DNA of 64,000 nucleotides from Pseudomonas wadenswilerensis (GTDB taxonomy: Bacteria > Pseudomonadota > Gammaproteobacteria > Pseudomonadales > Pseudomonadaceae): NCBI RefSeq assembly GCF_900497695.1, contig NZ_UIDD01000007.1, forward strand, positions 62,001-126,000. The letters are read 5' to 3'. Position numbers and translations under genes: made by a program. The notes under the pieces were generated by a model. It did not search any database. It saw nothing but the letters and a program-made list of their open reading frames with translations, and was not told where the DNA came from. Of the stretch, positions 8,705-19,100 are shown in pieces; position 1 is the first letter of the stretch; every line of letters begins with the position of its first letter.

Positions 8705-9624
8705 CTGGCCAGGCGTTCGAGCAACAGATACACCAGCGTGGCGATCAGCAGCGGCAGCAGAAAGTAGATCGCCCGGTAGCCAATCAACGCGGCAAGCAGC
8801 GTGCCTTTGCCGTAAGTCCCCTGCAGCAGGGTCAGGAACACCGTTTCCAGTACGCCCAGCCCGGCCGGGATATGGGTAATGACCCCGGCGATGCTGCTGA
8901 TCATCAGCACCGCCAGCACGGTCGGGTAGTCCGCCCCTTCGGGCAGCAGGGTGAACACCACCAGCGCCATCAACGACCAGTTGCAGGCGCCCATCAGCAC
9001 TTGCAGCGCAGCCAGGCGGATGCCCGGCAGGGTGATCGGGTGCTTGCGAAAGCGCCAGGTGCGGCGTGTGGCGAAGGCGCAGGCCAGCAGGTAGGCGATG
9101 GCCACCAGCAGCAACACGGCACCGATCAGGCGCAAGCCGGTGTTGCCGATCTCCATGCCGGCCGGCAACCTCGGCAGACCACAGACAAACAAGCTGCCCG
9201 CCACTGCGAAATAGCCCACCCAGTTGGTCAATAGCCCCAGGCTGAGGATTCGGGTAATGGTCGAGACCTTCAGGCCAAGGCGGGTATACAACCGGTAGCG
9301 CAGTGCAATGCCACCGACCCAGGCGCTCAGGTTGAGGTTGAAGGCATAGCACACGAACGCCAGCGGCAGCACCTGACGCGCCGGCAAGTGGTGCCCGGTG
9401 TAGTGGCGCCCGAGCAGGTCGAAGCTGCTGAACAGGGCAAAGCTGCACCACGCCACCCCGGCGGCCATGCCCAGGGTGCTCCAGTGATAGGCGGCCAGCG
9501 CTTGCCGTACCTCCTGCCAGTCGAGGTTTTTCAGCACGGTAAACAGCAGCACCGGCACCAGGATGAAAAAACCCAGGGTCAGCGCCTGGCGGGCGCGACG
9601 CCAGAGTTTCCTGTGCGGGTTCAT
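8665..9624 (-). CDS. YbhN/UPF0104 (LPG synthase transmembrane-like) integral membrane protein
   Basis: 319 residues with about eight hydrophobic helices (LGFFILVPVLLF, LPLAFVCYAFNLNLSAWVGG, AVLLLVAIAYLLA, YPTVLAVLMISSIAGVITHIPAGLGVLE, YRAIYFLLPLLIATLVYLLL). The segment THIPAGLGVLE is the hallmark of the lysylphosphatidylglycerol synthetase/flippase TM family (UPF0104, E. coli YbhN). The soluble MprF synthase domain is absent. It is the last gene of a four-gene operon with clsB and a YbhP-like phosphatase, the same trio as E. coli ybhPON, and overlaps clsB by 4 bp. A role in lipid translocation or cardiolipin handling is inferred from family and context. The stop lies inside the convergent kinase gene. 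Confidence 0.85.
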   Translation of the reverse strand: MNPHRKLWRRARQALTLGFFILVPVLLFTVLKNLDWQEVRQALAAYHWSTLGMAAGVAWCSFALFSSFDLLGRHYTGHHLPARQVLPLAFVCYAFNLNLSAWVGGIALRYRLYTRLGLKVSTITRILSLGLLTNWVGYFAVAGSLFVCGLPRLPAGMEIGNTGLRLIGAVLLLVAIAYLLACAFATRRTWRFRKHPITLPGIRLAALQVLMGACNWSLMALVVFTLLPEGADYPTVLAVLMISSIAGVITHIPAGLGVLETVFLTLLQGTYGKGTLLAALIGYRAIYFLLPLLIATLVYLLLERLASQRSAGERSRSTG

Positions 9625-10832
9625 GTCGGCTTGCCTGTTGCTTCGCTACCTTCGTACAGCGGTTTCAGGCGCGGTACATGGGCCGGCAGCCAGCCCATCA
9701 GGGCCGGGAAATGACGGATGAAATGAAAGGTCAGGAAGATCAGCGGCGCCCGCCACCAGTAGCCGCGCAGTGCCCGCTGCAGGCTGACTGCTTTGCAGCG
9801 ATGGGCGGTAAGCTCCTGCAGGTGTTCATGCAGGCGGGTGTTGAAGGTCTCATCGCGGATGATCAGGTTGGCCTCAAGGTTCAGGGCCAGGCTCAAGGGG
9901 TCGAGGTTGCTTGAACCGACCGTCGACCAGTGCCGGTCAACCAGCGCCACTTTGCCGTGCAGCGGCCGTTCGCAATACTCGAAAATGCGCACGCCGTCCC
10001 TGATCAGGTAGTTGTAGAGCAAGCGTGAGCACAGCCGTACCCAGGGCATGTCGGGCATGCCCTGCAATACCAGGGTGACCCTGACGCCCCGACGGGCGGC
10101 ATTGCGAATCGCCCGCAGCAGCCGGTAACCGGGAAAGAAGTAGGCGTTGGCGATGGTGATACGTTCACGGGCCGCACGCAGCGCCCTGAGGTAGTGTTGC
10201 TCGATGTCATTGGGGTGGTCCTGGTTGTCGCGAATGCACAGGGTCATGCTGGCCTGTTCGCTGTCCGGATTGATCGGCACCCGGCGTTGCCACCAGCGCC
10301 GGGTGCCCGGCCTGAGCACGCTCTGTTGTTCGAGCAAGCGAAGGGTGGCGCGCTGCAGGTCGGCGACGATCGGCCCGCGCACCTGCACGGCGTAGTCCTG
10401 TTTGGCCATCGGCCCGAAATCGGCCAGGTGATCGGCGCAGTAATTGATACCGCCGACAAAGCCGACCTCGCCATCGACCACCAGGATCTTGCGGTGCAGG
10501 CGGCGAAACAGGTTGGTGCGCATGCCCAGGCGTTTCGGGCTGGGGTCGAAGGCTTGCAAATGGACACCGGCCTCGCTGAGTTCGCGCAGGTAATCAAGGC
10601 TCAGGTCGGCGGTGCCGTAGCCATCGACCAGCATTTCGACTTTCACTCCGCGCTTGGCGGCAGCGATCAACAGTTGCTGCAACTGCTTGCCGACCTTGTC
10701 CTCATAGATGATGAAGGTCTCCAGGAGGATTTCCACCCGCGCCTGCTCGATGGCGGCAAAGGCGCTGTCGAAGTATTCCTCGCCATTGATCAGCAGTTGA
10801 ACCTGGTTGTCGGGTCGCCACTGGCTGTTCAC
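9621..10832 (-). CDS. clsB: cardiolipin synthase ClsB-like (phospholipase D family)
   Basis: 403 residues from a GTG at 10832 that overlaps the stop of the upstream gene (GTGA). Two HKD motifs are intact: H113-R-K115...D120 in HRKILVVD, and H292-G-K294...D299 in HGKVALVD followed by GSSNLD. No N-terminal transmembrane helices are seen, unlike ClsA, which fits ClsB/YbhO. ClsB condenses phosphatidylglycerol molecules (or uses related donors) into cardiolipin at the inner membrane. It lies between the YbhP-like and YbhN-like genes with 4-bp overlaps, as in E. coli ybhPON. A longer upstream frame exists but lies within the preceding gene. Confidence 0.9.
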   Translation of the reverse strand: MNSQWRPDNQVQLLINGEEYFDSAFAAIEQARVEILLETFIIYEDKVGKQLQQLLIAAAKRGVKVEMLVDGYGTADLSLDYLRELSEAGVHLQAFDPSPKRLGMRTNLFRRLHRKILVVDGEVGFVGGINYCADHLADFGPMAKQDYAVQVRGPIVADLQRATLRLLEQQSVLRPGTRRWWQRRVPINPDSEQASMTLCIRDNQDHPNDIEQHYLRALRAARERITIANAYFFPGYRLLRAIRNAARRGVRVTLVLQGMPDMPWVRLCSRLLYNYLIRDGVRIFEYCERPLHGKVALVDRHWSTVGSSNLDPLSLALNLEANLIIRDETFNTRLHEHLQELTAHRCKAVSLQRALRGYWWRAPLIFLTFHFIRHFPALMGWLPAHVPRLKPLYEGSEATGKPT

Positions 10833-11611
10833 AGGTGCACCTCCACTGCCAATGGCAGGTGATCGGAAAGGTGGGTCCAGGGCTTGCGGGCCATGACCTT
10901 GGGGGCATGCGCCCGGGCGTTGCGCAGGTAGATGCGGTCCAGGCACAGCAGCGGCCAGCGCGCCGGAAAACTGCGCGCAGGGCGGCCATGAGCCTGGCTG
11001 AACACTTCATGTAACCCGCACTCGGCCAGCACCCCGTCGGCGCGCTGGCGCCAGTCGTTGAAGTCGCCGGCAACGATCACCGGGGCATCGCCGGGCAGGC
11101 TGTGCAGCAACTCGCACAGCAGGTGCAATTGCCGCCGGCGCTGACGTTCGTCCAGGCCCAGGTGCACGCAGACCGTATGCAGTTCGGTGTCCGCCGGCAA
11201 GGCCAGCACTGCATGCAGCAAGCCACGTTGTTCGCTGCCATGGACGCTGACGTCAAGATTGTCATGGCGCAGGATCGGGTACTTGGACAGCAGCGCATTG
11301 CCGTGTTCGCCTTCCGGATACACGGCGTTGCGGCCATAGGCGAACACCGGCCAGAGGCTGTCGGCGAGAAACTCGTATTGCGGCACATCCGACCAGTTGC
11401 GGTGGCGCAGGCCGTGGTGGCGATGGCTGCCGAGCACTTCCTGGAGGAACACCAGATCGGCGTCCTCGCTGCGCACCGCTTCACGCAGCTCAGGCAATAC
11501 GTAATGGCGGTTCAGCGGGCTGAAACCCTTGTGGGCATTGACCGTCAGCACCCGCAACGTGTGTACCGCCGGTGCCGCGGCGAGGGGGCCGTCGGGCTGC
11601 ATCTGGCTCAT
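10829..11611 (-). CDS. YbhP-like endonuclease/exonuclease/phosphatase family protein
   Basis: 260 residues from the ATG at 11611, which overlaps the stop of the kinase gene (ATGA). EEP-fold motifs are visible: the opening TVNAHKGF, DLVFLQEV (metal-binding Glu), CVHLGL, AGDFNDW and the ending HLSDHLPLAVEV. Members hydrolyse phosphodiester or phosphoester bonds of DNA, inositol lipids or sphingomyelin. The pairing with ClsB and YbhN suggests a lipid or head-group substrate rather than DNA, but that is inference. No signal peptide is obvious, so a cytosolic location is likely. Confidence 0.85.
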   Translation of the reverse strand: MSQMQPDGPLAAAPAVHTLRVLTVNAHKGFSPLNRHYVLPELREAVRSEDADLVFLQEVLGSHRHHGLRHRNWSDVPQYEFLADSLWPVFAYGRNAVYPEGEHGNALLSKYPILRHDNLDVSVHGSEQRGLLHAVLALPADTELHTVCVHLGLDERQRRRQLHLLCELLHSLPGDAPVIVAGDFNDWRQRADGVLAECGLHEVFSQAHGRPARSFPARWPLLCLDRIYLRNARAHAPKVMARKPWTHLSDHLPLAVEVHL

Positions 11612-13242
11612 GGTCGGCTGCCCTTGCCGAGAATCTGCGCGACCTTGTCGGTCAACTGGGCGAATTCGAAAGGCTTGCAGATCATCTGCATGCCAGCGTC
11701 GAGGAAGCCGCCGCGGGCCACTGCGGTTTCGGCGTAGCCGGTGATGAACAGCACCTTGAGCTTGGGCCGCAACTGACGACCGATCTCTGCCAACTGGCGG
11801 CCGTTCATGCCCGGCAACCCGACGTCGCTGACCAACAGGTCGACCGGCTCCCCGGCCTGCAGGATCGCCAGGGCGATATTGGCATCTTCGGCCACCGTGC
11901 ACTGGTAACCCTGCTCATCCAGCGCCTGGTGCACCAGCAGGCGAACGGTGGGGTCATCTTCGACGATCAACACGTTCTGACTGGCGGTAGCGGCGGAAGG
12001 CTGCGGTACTTCGACCTCAGACTCGAGTCGTTGTGCTGCATGCCGTGGCAGGTAAACATCGACGCGCGTGCCGTGGCCGATGCGGCTGTGCAAGGCCACG
12101 TGGCCCTGGGACTGCTTGCTGAAGCCGTACACCATCGACAACCCCAGGCCCGTGCCCTGGCCGATCGGCTTGGTGGTGAAGAACGGGTCGAAGGCGCGGT
12201 CCAGGGTGCTCTGCGGCATGCCACAGCCATTGTCATGCAGACTGATCAGCACATAGTCGCCGGCGGCCAGGGAGTGACCACCAAACAGGGTACCGTCGAG
12301 GCGCTGGTTACTGGCGCTGACGGTAAGGCGTCCGCCATTGGGCATGGCATCATGGGCATTGCTCAGCAGGTTGCCGAGTGCTTCCTGCAGTTGCACCGGG
12401 TCTGCTTCCACAGCCCATAACTCGGGCTCGATGCGTACTTGCAGCTTGATCTGTGGACCGAGCACCGACTTCAGTTGCTCTGCCGTCAACAGTGCAGCGA
12501 CCTGCACCGGGTGCGCATCCAGTGACTGCCGACTGGAGAACGCCAGCAGGCGGTGGGTCATGCTGGCTGCGCGCTTGACCGCTTCCTGGCTGAGGCTGAG
12601 CAGGGCCGGCAGGGTGTCGGTGCGGCCTTGCTGCAAGCGTTTGCCGATCATTTCCAGGCTGCCGCCGATGCCGGTCAGCAAGTTGTTGAAGTCGTGGGCC
12701 ACACCGCCGGCCAGTTGGCCGATGGCTTCCATTTTCTGCGACTGGCGCAGGTAATGTTCTTCCTCGCGTAACTGGCGCAGCTGCGCTTCGACCCGGTGCG
12801 TCTGACGCTCCAGTTCCTGGCTCTGGTTACGTGCCTGGTACTGTCGGCGCCGCGCGCGCAACGAGGCGTGGGTCAGGGCGAGAAGAGTGTCGGGTTCGAA
12901 CGGACATTGCAGCAGGAACAGGTTGCCAAGGGCAGCGTGTCGGCTTTGCGGCGGGCTTTGACCTTGTATCGGCGGCCCCGTCAGCAGCAGCACGGGCAGG
13001 TCCGACCACAACGGCTGCTTGCCAAGGTAGAGATGCAAGGGCGAGCGGGTGCTGCCGTCCAGGCAGGTGTCGGCGATGATCGCCAGGCCTACGCCCTGTT
13101 CCAGGGCAAGCCCGAGGTCTTCCATGGTGGCGGCTTGCAGCGCCTGAATGCCGGCCTTGTCGAGCAGGCGCTGGGCCAGCTGGCTGAGCTGGGCCGGCGC
13201 CAGAATCAGCGCTCGTTCGGCATTGGCTAACGCGTTGCCCAC
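11608..13242 (-). CDS. hybrid sensor histidine kinase with N-terminal pseudo-receiver
   Basis: 544 residues from the GTG at 13242, chosen because AGGAG lies seven bases upstream; a TTG frame extends to 13272. The N-terminal 125 residues look like a degenerate receiver-like domain (ALILAP..., IIADTC, DLPVLLLTG, CPFEPDTLL). A coiled coil (130-165) follows, then HisKA with H183 in [11 protein letters not shown], and HATPase ([31 protein letters not shown]). The C-terminal receiver has LLVSDVGLPGMNG and ICKPFEF. No transmembrane helices are seen. It is the first gene of a tightly coupled operon with the YbhP-like, clsB and YbhN-like genes, so signalling and membrane-lipid genes are made together. 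Confidence 0.88.
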   Translation of the reverse strand: MGNALANAERALILAPAQLSQLAQRLLDKAGIQALQAATMEDLGLALEQGVGLAIIADTCLDGSTRSPLHLYLGKQPLWSDLPVLLLTGPPIQGQSPPQSRHAALGNLFLLQCPFEPDTLLALTHASLRARRRQYQARNQSQELERQTHRVEAQLRQLREEEHYLRQSQKMEAIGQLAGGVAHDFNNLLTGIGGSLEMIGKRLQQGRTDTLPALLSLSQEAVKRAASMTHRLLAFSSRQSLDAHPVQVAALLTAEQLKSVLGPQIKLQVRIEPELWAVEADPVQLQEALGNLLSNAHDAMPNGGRLTVSASNQRLDGTLFGGHSLAAGDYVLISLHDNGCGMPQSTLDRAFDPFFTTKPIGQGTGLGLSMVYGFSKQSQGHVALHSRIGHGTRVDVYLPRHAAQRLESEVEVPQPSAATASQNVLIVEDDPTVRLLVHQALDEQGYQCTVAEDANIALAILQAGEPVDLLVSDVGLPGMNGRQLAEIGRQLRPKLKVLFITGYAETAVARGGFLDAGMQMICKPFEFAQLTDKVAQILGKGSRP

Positions 13243-13364
13243 GGGTGGTCTCCTTTGATAACGCTCAGGCAAGCACCGCCGGTGCCTGCTGTCCTCGCAC
13301 TATCTCTGGACCACAGCCGTTGCGTGGGGGTTCAACCGGGTTGGCGGACGGTTGTCGGGAGCGT

Positions 13365-14420
13365 TCAAAGGCCTTGCTGCACCAGCGGATCGTCCGGGTT
13401 CTGCTGCTCCAGCTGGGCCAGCAGCACCTGCACATTCTGCAACTGGCCGGTTTCTTTCCAGTACTCGATCAGCAGCACCCGCGCCTTGCGGTTGGCCGGT
13501 TGCCGGGCAAGGATGGTTTCCAGCTGCTTTTGCGCGGCATCGACCTGCTCCAGCTGGTGCAGGCTGGTGGCCAGGGTGTAGCGGTAGTCGTGGTTGTCCG
13601 GTTCCAGTTCCAGGGCCCGGGCGAAGGCCAGCAGGGCGTATTCGTCCTGGCCGTGGCGCAGCAGCCAGCGCCCCAGTTCGTGTTGCAGGAAGGCAGAGTC
13701 GGGGCGCTTCTGCAGCGCTTTAGCCAACACCTGGCGTGAGGCGTCGGTCTGGCCCTGGCGCTCCAGCAGCTGGACCTGGGCGGCCAGCGCTTCGAGATTG
13801 TCCGGGGCCAGTTGCAGGGTGCGTTCCAGTGCTTGCCCGGCCTCCTGATAGCTGTTCTCGTGCAGGTACAGCTGGGCCAGGTGCAACTGGGCGCTGGCAT
13901 CGTCGCTGCGCTTGGCCAGGAGCTGCTGGTACTGCTCCAGCACTTCCTGCAGCGGTCCGTAATACAGGCCGATATCGTCCGCGCTCAGCCCGAGCAGGGC
14001 ATCGACCACGGCAAAGCGTACGCTTTGCTCTTCGTCATCGAGCAACGGGCCGAGCACCAGGCTGCGCTGGGTACCGGGCAGCATCGCCTGGATGCTGGCG
14101 ACGGCGGCGCGGCGCACCAGCGGGTCTTCATGCTGCAGGTCGCGGTTGGCCAGTTTCAGGGCCAGGGGCGAGGGGTAATTGGGCAGTTCGGCGTACAGGC
14201 TGGCGCGGCGGATGGACGACAGGTCAGCGCGGCCCAATTGCTGGTAGAGCACCCGTGCGGCCCCAGGCTGGCCGTCATGGGCCATGGTCAGTGCCTTGGT
14301 GTAGCTGTGCTTGAGGGCCGGGGTGGGAGCAGGGCTGTCGTCACGCCAGAAATAGCCACCCAGGCCGAGGATGATGAGCAAGGTCAGGCTGATGAGCGTG
14401 TACTGGCGCTGTTTCGACAT
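13365..14420 (-). CDS. membrane-anchored TPR / HEAT-like repeat protein
   Basis: 351 residues from the ATG at 14420. A single N-terminal hydrophobic helix (YTLISLTLLIILGLGGYFW) acts as anchor or uncleaved signal. HEAT-like segments follow (DPLVRRAAVASI, EEQSVRFAVVDALLG), then several TPR units (AQLHLAQLYLHENSYQEAGQ, DNLEALAAQVQLLERQGQ, SAFLQHELGRWLLRHGQDE, DNHDYRYTLATSLHQLEQ). It is probably a periplasmic scaffold for protein contacts; the partner is unknown. A frame extends upstream to 14672, but it crosses a REP pair and looks non-coding. Confidence 0.75.
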   Translation of the reverse strand: MSKQRQYTLISLTLLIILGLGGYFWRDDSPAPTPALKHSYTKALTMAHDGQPGAARVLYQQLGRADLSSIRRASLYAELPNYPSPLALKLANRDLQHEDPLVRRAAVASIQAMLPGTQRSLVLGPLLDDEEQSVRFAVVDALLGLSADDIGLYYGPLQEVLEQYQQLLAKRSDDASAQLHLAQLYLHENSYQEAGQALERTLQLAPDNLEALAAQVQLLERQGQTDASRQVLAKALQKRPDSAFLQHELGRWLLRHGQDEYALLAFARALELEPDNHDYRYTLATSLHQLEQVDAAQKQLETILARQPANRKARVLLIEYWKETGQLQNVQVLLAQLEQQNPDDPLVQQGL

Positions 14421-14513
14421 GGTGAATCCGAAGCGTGTCGCGGCTGCAAAGGGTTGAGCTTGGGTCACGAGGGCCGGTGGCGTCAAATGCAATGCGTGGT
14501 TATGCGCTGACTG

Positions 14514-14586
14514 CATCGCCGGCAAGGCCGGCTCCCACAAGGTCCAGCGTATGCAGCACCTGTGGGAGCTGGCCTTGCCAGCGATG
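14514..14586. repeat. REP pair (BIME), hairpin
   Basis: Inverted pair with cores catcgccggcaaggccggc...tcccaca and tgtgggagctggccttgcc...gcgatg around a 20-bp centre. This is the common Pseudomonas REP palindrome type, lying between the TPR gene and the efflux operon. Confidence 0.85.
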
Positions 14587-14619
14587 GGCTGCAAAGCAGC
14601 CCCTGGAATCGTCAGACAC

Positions 14620-14651
14620 AAAAAAGCCCCGCCAGCGTGAGCCAGCGGGGC
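14620..14651 (-). terminator. terminator of the mexEF-oprN operon
   Basis: Read on the minus strand, a 10-bp GC-rich stem (gccccgctgg / ctggcggggc, two wobble pairs) with a 6-nt loop is followed by six T residues, 38 bp after the oprN stop codon. Confidence 0.85.
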
Positions 14652-14689
14652 AAAGGGCCGGTCAGAAACCAACCAAAGGAGCCGTTGAA

Positions 14690-16117
14690 TCAGTTCGCCG
14701 CGGCCACGCTCTCGGCCTGCCAGCCGCCACCGAGGGCCTTGTAGATGGCGACGATGCCGCGGTACAGGTCCACTTCGCCCTGGGCCTGGGCATCTTCGGC
14801 GCTCAGGCGCTCGCGTTCGGCGTCGAGCAGCACCAGGTAATCGACGGTGCCTTCGCGGTAGCGAATCGAGGCCAGGTCCGCCGCCTTGCGACTGGCTTCG
14901 CTCTGGCGCAGCAGGGCCAGCAGGCGTTCCTGGCGTTTGCTGTAGTCGCTGAAGGCGTTTTCCGACTCTTCCAGGGCCAGCAGCACCTGCTGTTCATAGT
15001 TGGCCAGCGCACCCTCGGCATCGGCATTGGCACCGCGCAGGCGGGCGCGCACGCTGCCCAGGTCGAAGGCCGCCCAGGTGATGCTCGGGCCCAGGGCCCA
15101 GGCCTTGGCGGCCGAGGAGCCCAGTTGCGAGCCGCGCCCGGCGGTAAAGCCAAGGAAGCCGCTGAGGCTGACCCGTGGGAACAGGTCGGCCGTGGCCACG
15201 CCGATGTTGGCCGTGGCGGCTGCCAACTGGCGCTCGGCGCTGCGGATATCCGGGCGGCGCTTGAGCAGCTCGCCGGGGTCACCCACCGGCAAGGCCTTGG
15301 CGATGGCCGGCAACTGCGCCGGCGAGAGGTCGATGGCCAAGGCGTCCGGGCGCTGGCCAAGCAGGGTGGCGATGCGATTACGCGCCCGCACCTGTTCGGC
15401 CTGCAGTTGCGGCACGCTGGCCTCGACCGCCGCCAGGCGGGCATCGGCACGCACCACGTCAAGGTCGTTGCCGACCCCGGCGTCACGCAGGGTTACGGTG
15501 ATGCCACGCGAATCCTGCTGGGTCTTGAGGTTGGCCAGGGCGATCTTCTCGCGCAACTGTGCACCGCGCAGCTGGCCATAGGCATCGACCAGTTCGGCGA
15601 TCAGGCTGACCTGCAGCTGCTGCAGGTCGGCCTGCGCGGCGTCCTGCTCGGCATCGCTGGCTTCCAGTTGGCGCTGGATGCGGCCGAACAGGTCCAGTTC
15701 CCAGGCCATGTCCAGGCCCAGGTCATAGCGTTCGCTGTTGACCCGGTCCTCGGTCTGGCCAGGGACCTGGCCCTTGCCCAGGTCGGCGCTGGCACGGCTG
15801 GTCACGGTTGGCAGGGCGTCGTTGCTGACATCGTCACGGATCGCCCGCGCCGCTTTCAGGCGGGCGAAGGCCACGCGCAGTTCACGGTTGCCGTCCAGCG
15901 ACTGGCTGACCAGCTTGTTGAGTACCGGGTCGTCGAACTGCTTCCACCAGATGCTTTCGAAGCGGCTGCGGTCGAACGACGCCTTGGCGCTCGGTTCATT
16001 GGCCGCGCTCAACTGCGCCGCCGCGGTGTCCGGCGCCTGGTAGTCCGGGCCTACCGCACAGGCGGCCAGGGCCAGGACCAACAGGCTCGGCATAAAGAGT
16101 TTCAGATTGCGGTTCAT
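14690..16117 (-). CDS. oprN: OprM-family outer membrane efflux lipoprotein (OprN-like)
   Basis: 475 residues. The lipoprotein signal ends at the lipobox LAACAVGPDY (Cys at about 20). Two outer-membrane-efflux (TolC-like) repeats follow, with the typical AWELDLFGRIQR and WAAFDLGSVRARLRGA helix-strand segments and LLKRRPDIRSAERQL. It forms the trimeric outer-membrane channel of the RND pump encoded just upstream and overlaps mexF by 4 bp (ATGA). Homology of the two upstream genes to MexE and MexF identifies it as the OprN component. Expected cargo by analogy with P. aeruginosa: chloramphenicol, fluoroquinolones, trimethoprim and quinolone-signal precursors. Confidence 0.9.
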   Translation of the reverse strand: MNRNLKLFMPSLLVLALAACAVGPDYQAPDTAAAQLSAANEPSAKASFDRSRFESIWWKQFDDPVLNKLVSQSLDGNRELRVAFARLKAARAIRDDVSNDALPTVTSRASADLGKGQVPGQTEDRVNSERYDLGLDMAWELDLFGRIQRQLEASDAEQDAAQADLQQLQVSLIAELVDAYGQLRGAQLREKIALANLKTQQDSRGITVTLRDAGVGNDLDVVRADARLAAVEASVPQLQAEQVRARNRIATLLGQRPDALAIDLSPAQLPAIAKALPVGDPGELLKRRPDIRSAERQLAAATANIGVATADLFPRVSLSGFLGFTAGRGSQLGSSAAKAWALGPSITWAAFDLGSVRARLRGANADAEGALANYEQQVLLALEESENAFSDYSKRQERLLALLRQSEASRKAADLASIRYREGTVDYLVLLDAERERLSAEDAQAQGEVDLYRGIVAIYKALGGGWQAESVAAAN

Positions 16118-19100
16118 GCATGACTCTCCAGCTTCAGCGCACGCGCCGCTTTGCGGGCCTCGCTGCGTTCCACGTAACGGCGGATCAGGACAAAGAACAC
16201 CGGCGTCAGCAGCAGACCGAAGAAGGTCACCCCGATCATCCCGGAGAACACCGCTACACCCATGGCATGACGCATTTCAGCACCGGCACCGGAAGAGAAC
16301 ACCAGCGGCACCACCCCCATGATGAAGGCGATCGACGTCATCAGGATCGGTCGCAGACGCAGGCGGCAGGCTTCCAGTACCGCAGCCAGCGGGTCGAGGC
16401 CTTCGGCCTGTTTATCCTTGGCAAACTCGACGATCAGGATGGCGTTCTTGCACGCCAGCCCCACCAGTACGATCAAGCCGATCTGGGTAAAGATGTTGTT
16501 GTCGCCACCGGACAGGATCACCCCGGTAATCGCCGACAGCAGGGTCATCGGTACGATCAGGATCACCGCCAGCGGCAGGCTCCAGCTTTCGTACTGGGCG
16601 GCCAGCACCAGGAAGGCCAGCAGTACGCAGAGCGGGAAGACGAACAGCGCGGTATTGCCGGAAAGGATCTGCTGGTAGGTCAGCTCGGTCCATTCGAAGG
16701 TCATGCCGTTGGGCAGTTCATCCTTGAGCAGCTTCTCGATGGCCTTTTCCGCTTGCCCGGAGCTGTAGCCCGGGGCGGCGGCGCCATTGATCTCGGCGGT
16801 GATGAAACCGTTGTAGTGCATGACTCGGTCCGGCCCCGAGGTATCGCTGACCTTGATGAAGGTCGCCAGCGGGATCATCTCGCCCTGGTTGTTGCGCACC
16901 TTCAACTGGCCGATCTGCTCGGCTTCGAGACGGAACTGCTGCTCGGCCTGGACGTTGACCTGGTAGGTGCGGCCAAAGCGGTTGAAGTCGTTGGCGTACA
17001 ACGAACCCAGGTAGATCTGCAGGGTGTCGAAGATATCGCTGATGGCGACACCGTGGGTCTTGGCTTTCTCGCGGTCGATGGCGGCATCGACCTGCGGCAC
17101 GTTGACCTGGTAACTGGTGAACAGCCCGGCCAGTTCCGGCACGTTGTGGCTCTTGGCGATGATGTTCTGGGTTTCCTTGTACAGCGCTTCATAACCCAGG
17201 TTGCCACGGTCTTCGATCTGCAGGCGGAAACCACCGATGGTGCCCAGCCCTTGTACCGGCGGCGGTGGGAAGATGGCGATGTAGGCGTCTTCGATACCGG
17301 CGAACTGCGCGTTCAGCGCGGCGGCAATCGCCGCGGCCGACTGGCTCGGGTCTTTACGCTCATTGAACGGCTTGAGCGGGGTAAACACGATGCCGCTGTT
17401 CGGGCTGTTGGTGAAGCCGTTGATCGACAGGCCCGGGAAGGCCACCGAGTCGGCCACGCCAGGTTGCTTGAGGGCGATCTCGCTCATCTTCTTGATCACC
17501 GCTTCCGTGCGGTCGAGGCTGGCGGCATCCGGCAGTTGCGCGAAGGCGACCAGGTACTGTTTGTCTTGCGCCGGCACGAAACCGGTCGGCGTCGAAGAAA
17601 AGCCCAGCCAGGTCATGATGATCAGGCCACCGTAGACGAACAGGGCGATGCCGCTGCTGCGGATGACCCGGCCGACCGCGCCGACGTAGCCATGGCTGGC
17701 CCGGTCGAAGAAGCGGTTGAACGGGCCGAACAGCCAGCCACCGAGCAGGCGCTCAAGCACTTTCGAGAAGCGGTCTTTCGGGGCGTGGTGCTCCTTGAGC
17801 AGTACGGCGGCCAGGGCCGGCGACAGGGTCAGGGAGTTGAACGCCGAGATCACCGTCGAGATGGCAATGGTCAGGGCGAACTGCTTGTAGAACTGCCCGG
17901 TAAGGCCGGAAATGAACGCGGCTGGCACGAACACTGCGCACAGTACCAGCGCAGTGGCGATGATCGGCCCGGTCACTTCGCCCATGGCCTTTTGCGTGGC
18001 TTCCAGCGGCTTGAGGCCCAGGCCGATATTACGCTCGACGTTCTCCACCACGACGATGGCGTCGTCCACCACGATCCCGATGGCCAGTACCAGGCCGAAC
18101 AGCGACAGGGCGTTGAGCGAGAAGCCGAACAGGTGCATCACCGCAAAGGTGCCGATCAGCGACACTGGTACGGCCACCAGCGGAATGATCGAGGCGCGCC
18201 AGGTCTGCAGGAACAGGATAACGACCAGTACCACCAGGATCAGTGCTTCGAACAGGGTATGTACCACGGCTTCGATCGAACCGCGGACGAACACCGTCGG
18301 GTCATAGACGATGCTGTAGTCCATGCCTTCGGGGAAGTCCTTCTTCAGCTCGGCCATTTTCCCACGGACCTCATCGGAGATCTCGATGGCGTTGGAACCT
18401 GGGCGCTGGAAGATCGGGATGGCCACGGCCGGCTGGTTGTTGAGCAGCGAACGCAGGGCGTACTGGCTGGAGCCGAGCTCGACCCGGGCAATGTCCTTCA
18501 GGCGAGTGATTTCGCCATCGGCGCCTGAGCGGATGATGATGTTCTCGAACTCTTCTTCACTGACCAGGCGGCCCTGGGTGTTCACCGACAACTGGAAGCT
18601 GGTGGTCCCCGGTGCGGGTGGGGCACCGAGTTGACCGGCAGCCACCTGACGGTTCTGCTCGCGAATGGCCGCAACCACGTCGCTGGCCGTCAGGTTGCGC
18701 GATGCGGTCTTGTTTGGATCAAGCCAGACCCGCAGCGAATAGTCGCCCATGCCGAACAGCTGCACGTCACCGACGCCGCCCAGGCGGGCCAGTTCGTCCT
18801 TGATGTTAAGGATGGCGTAGTTGGACAGGTAGAGCATGTCGTAGCGGTTGTCCGGCGAGGTCAGGTGCACGACCATGGTCAGGTCGGGCGAAGCCTTGTC
18901 GACGGTGATGCCGATCCGCGTCACTTCCTCGGGCAGCTTGGGCTGGGTCCGGGTCACACGGTTCTGCACCTGCACCTGAGCGTTGTCCAGATCGGTGCCC
19001 AGGGCAAAGGTGATGGTCAGGGTCAGCTTGCCATCCGCGGTGGACTGGGAGGACATGTAAAGCATGTTCTCCACCCCGGTAATCGCTTGCTCAAGCGGTG

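Noticed and set aside
16120..18528. 802-residue plus-strand frame
   Set aside because: Antisense to mexF. The composition is biased and no known domain is seen.
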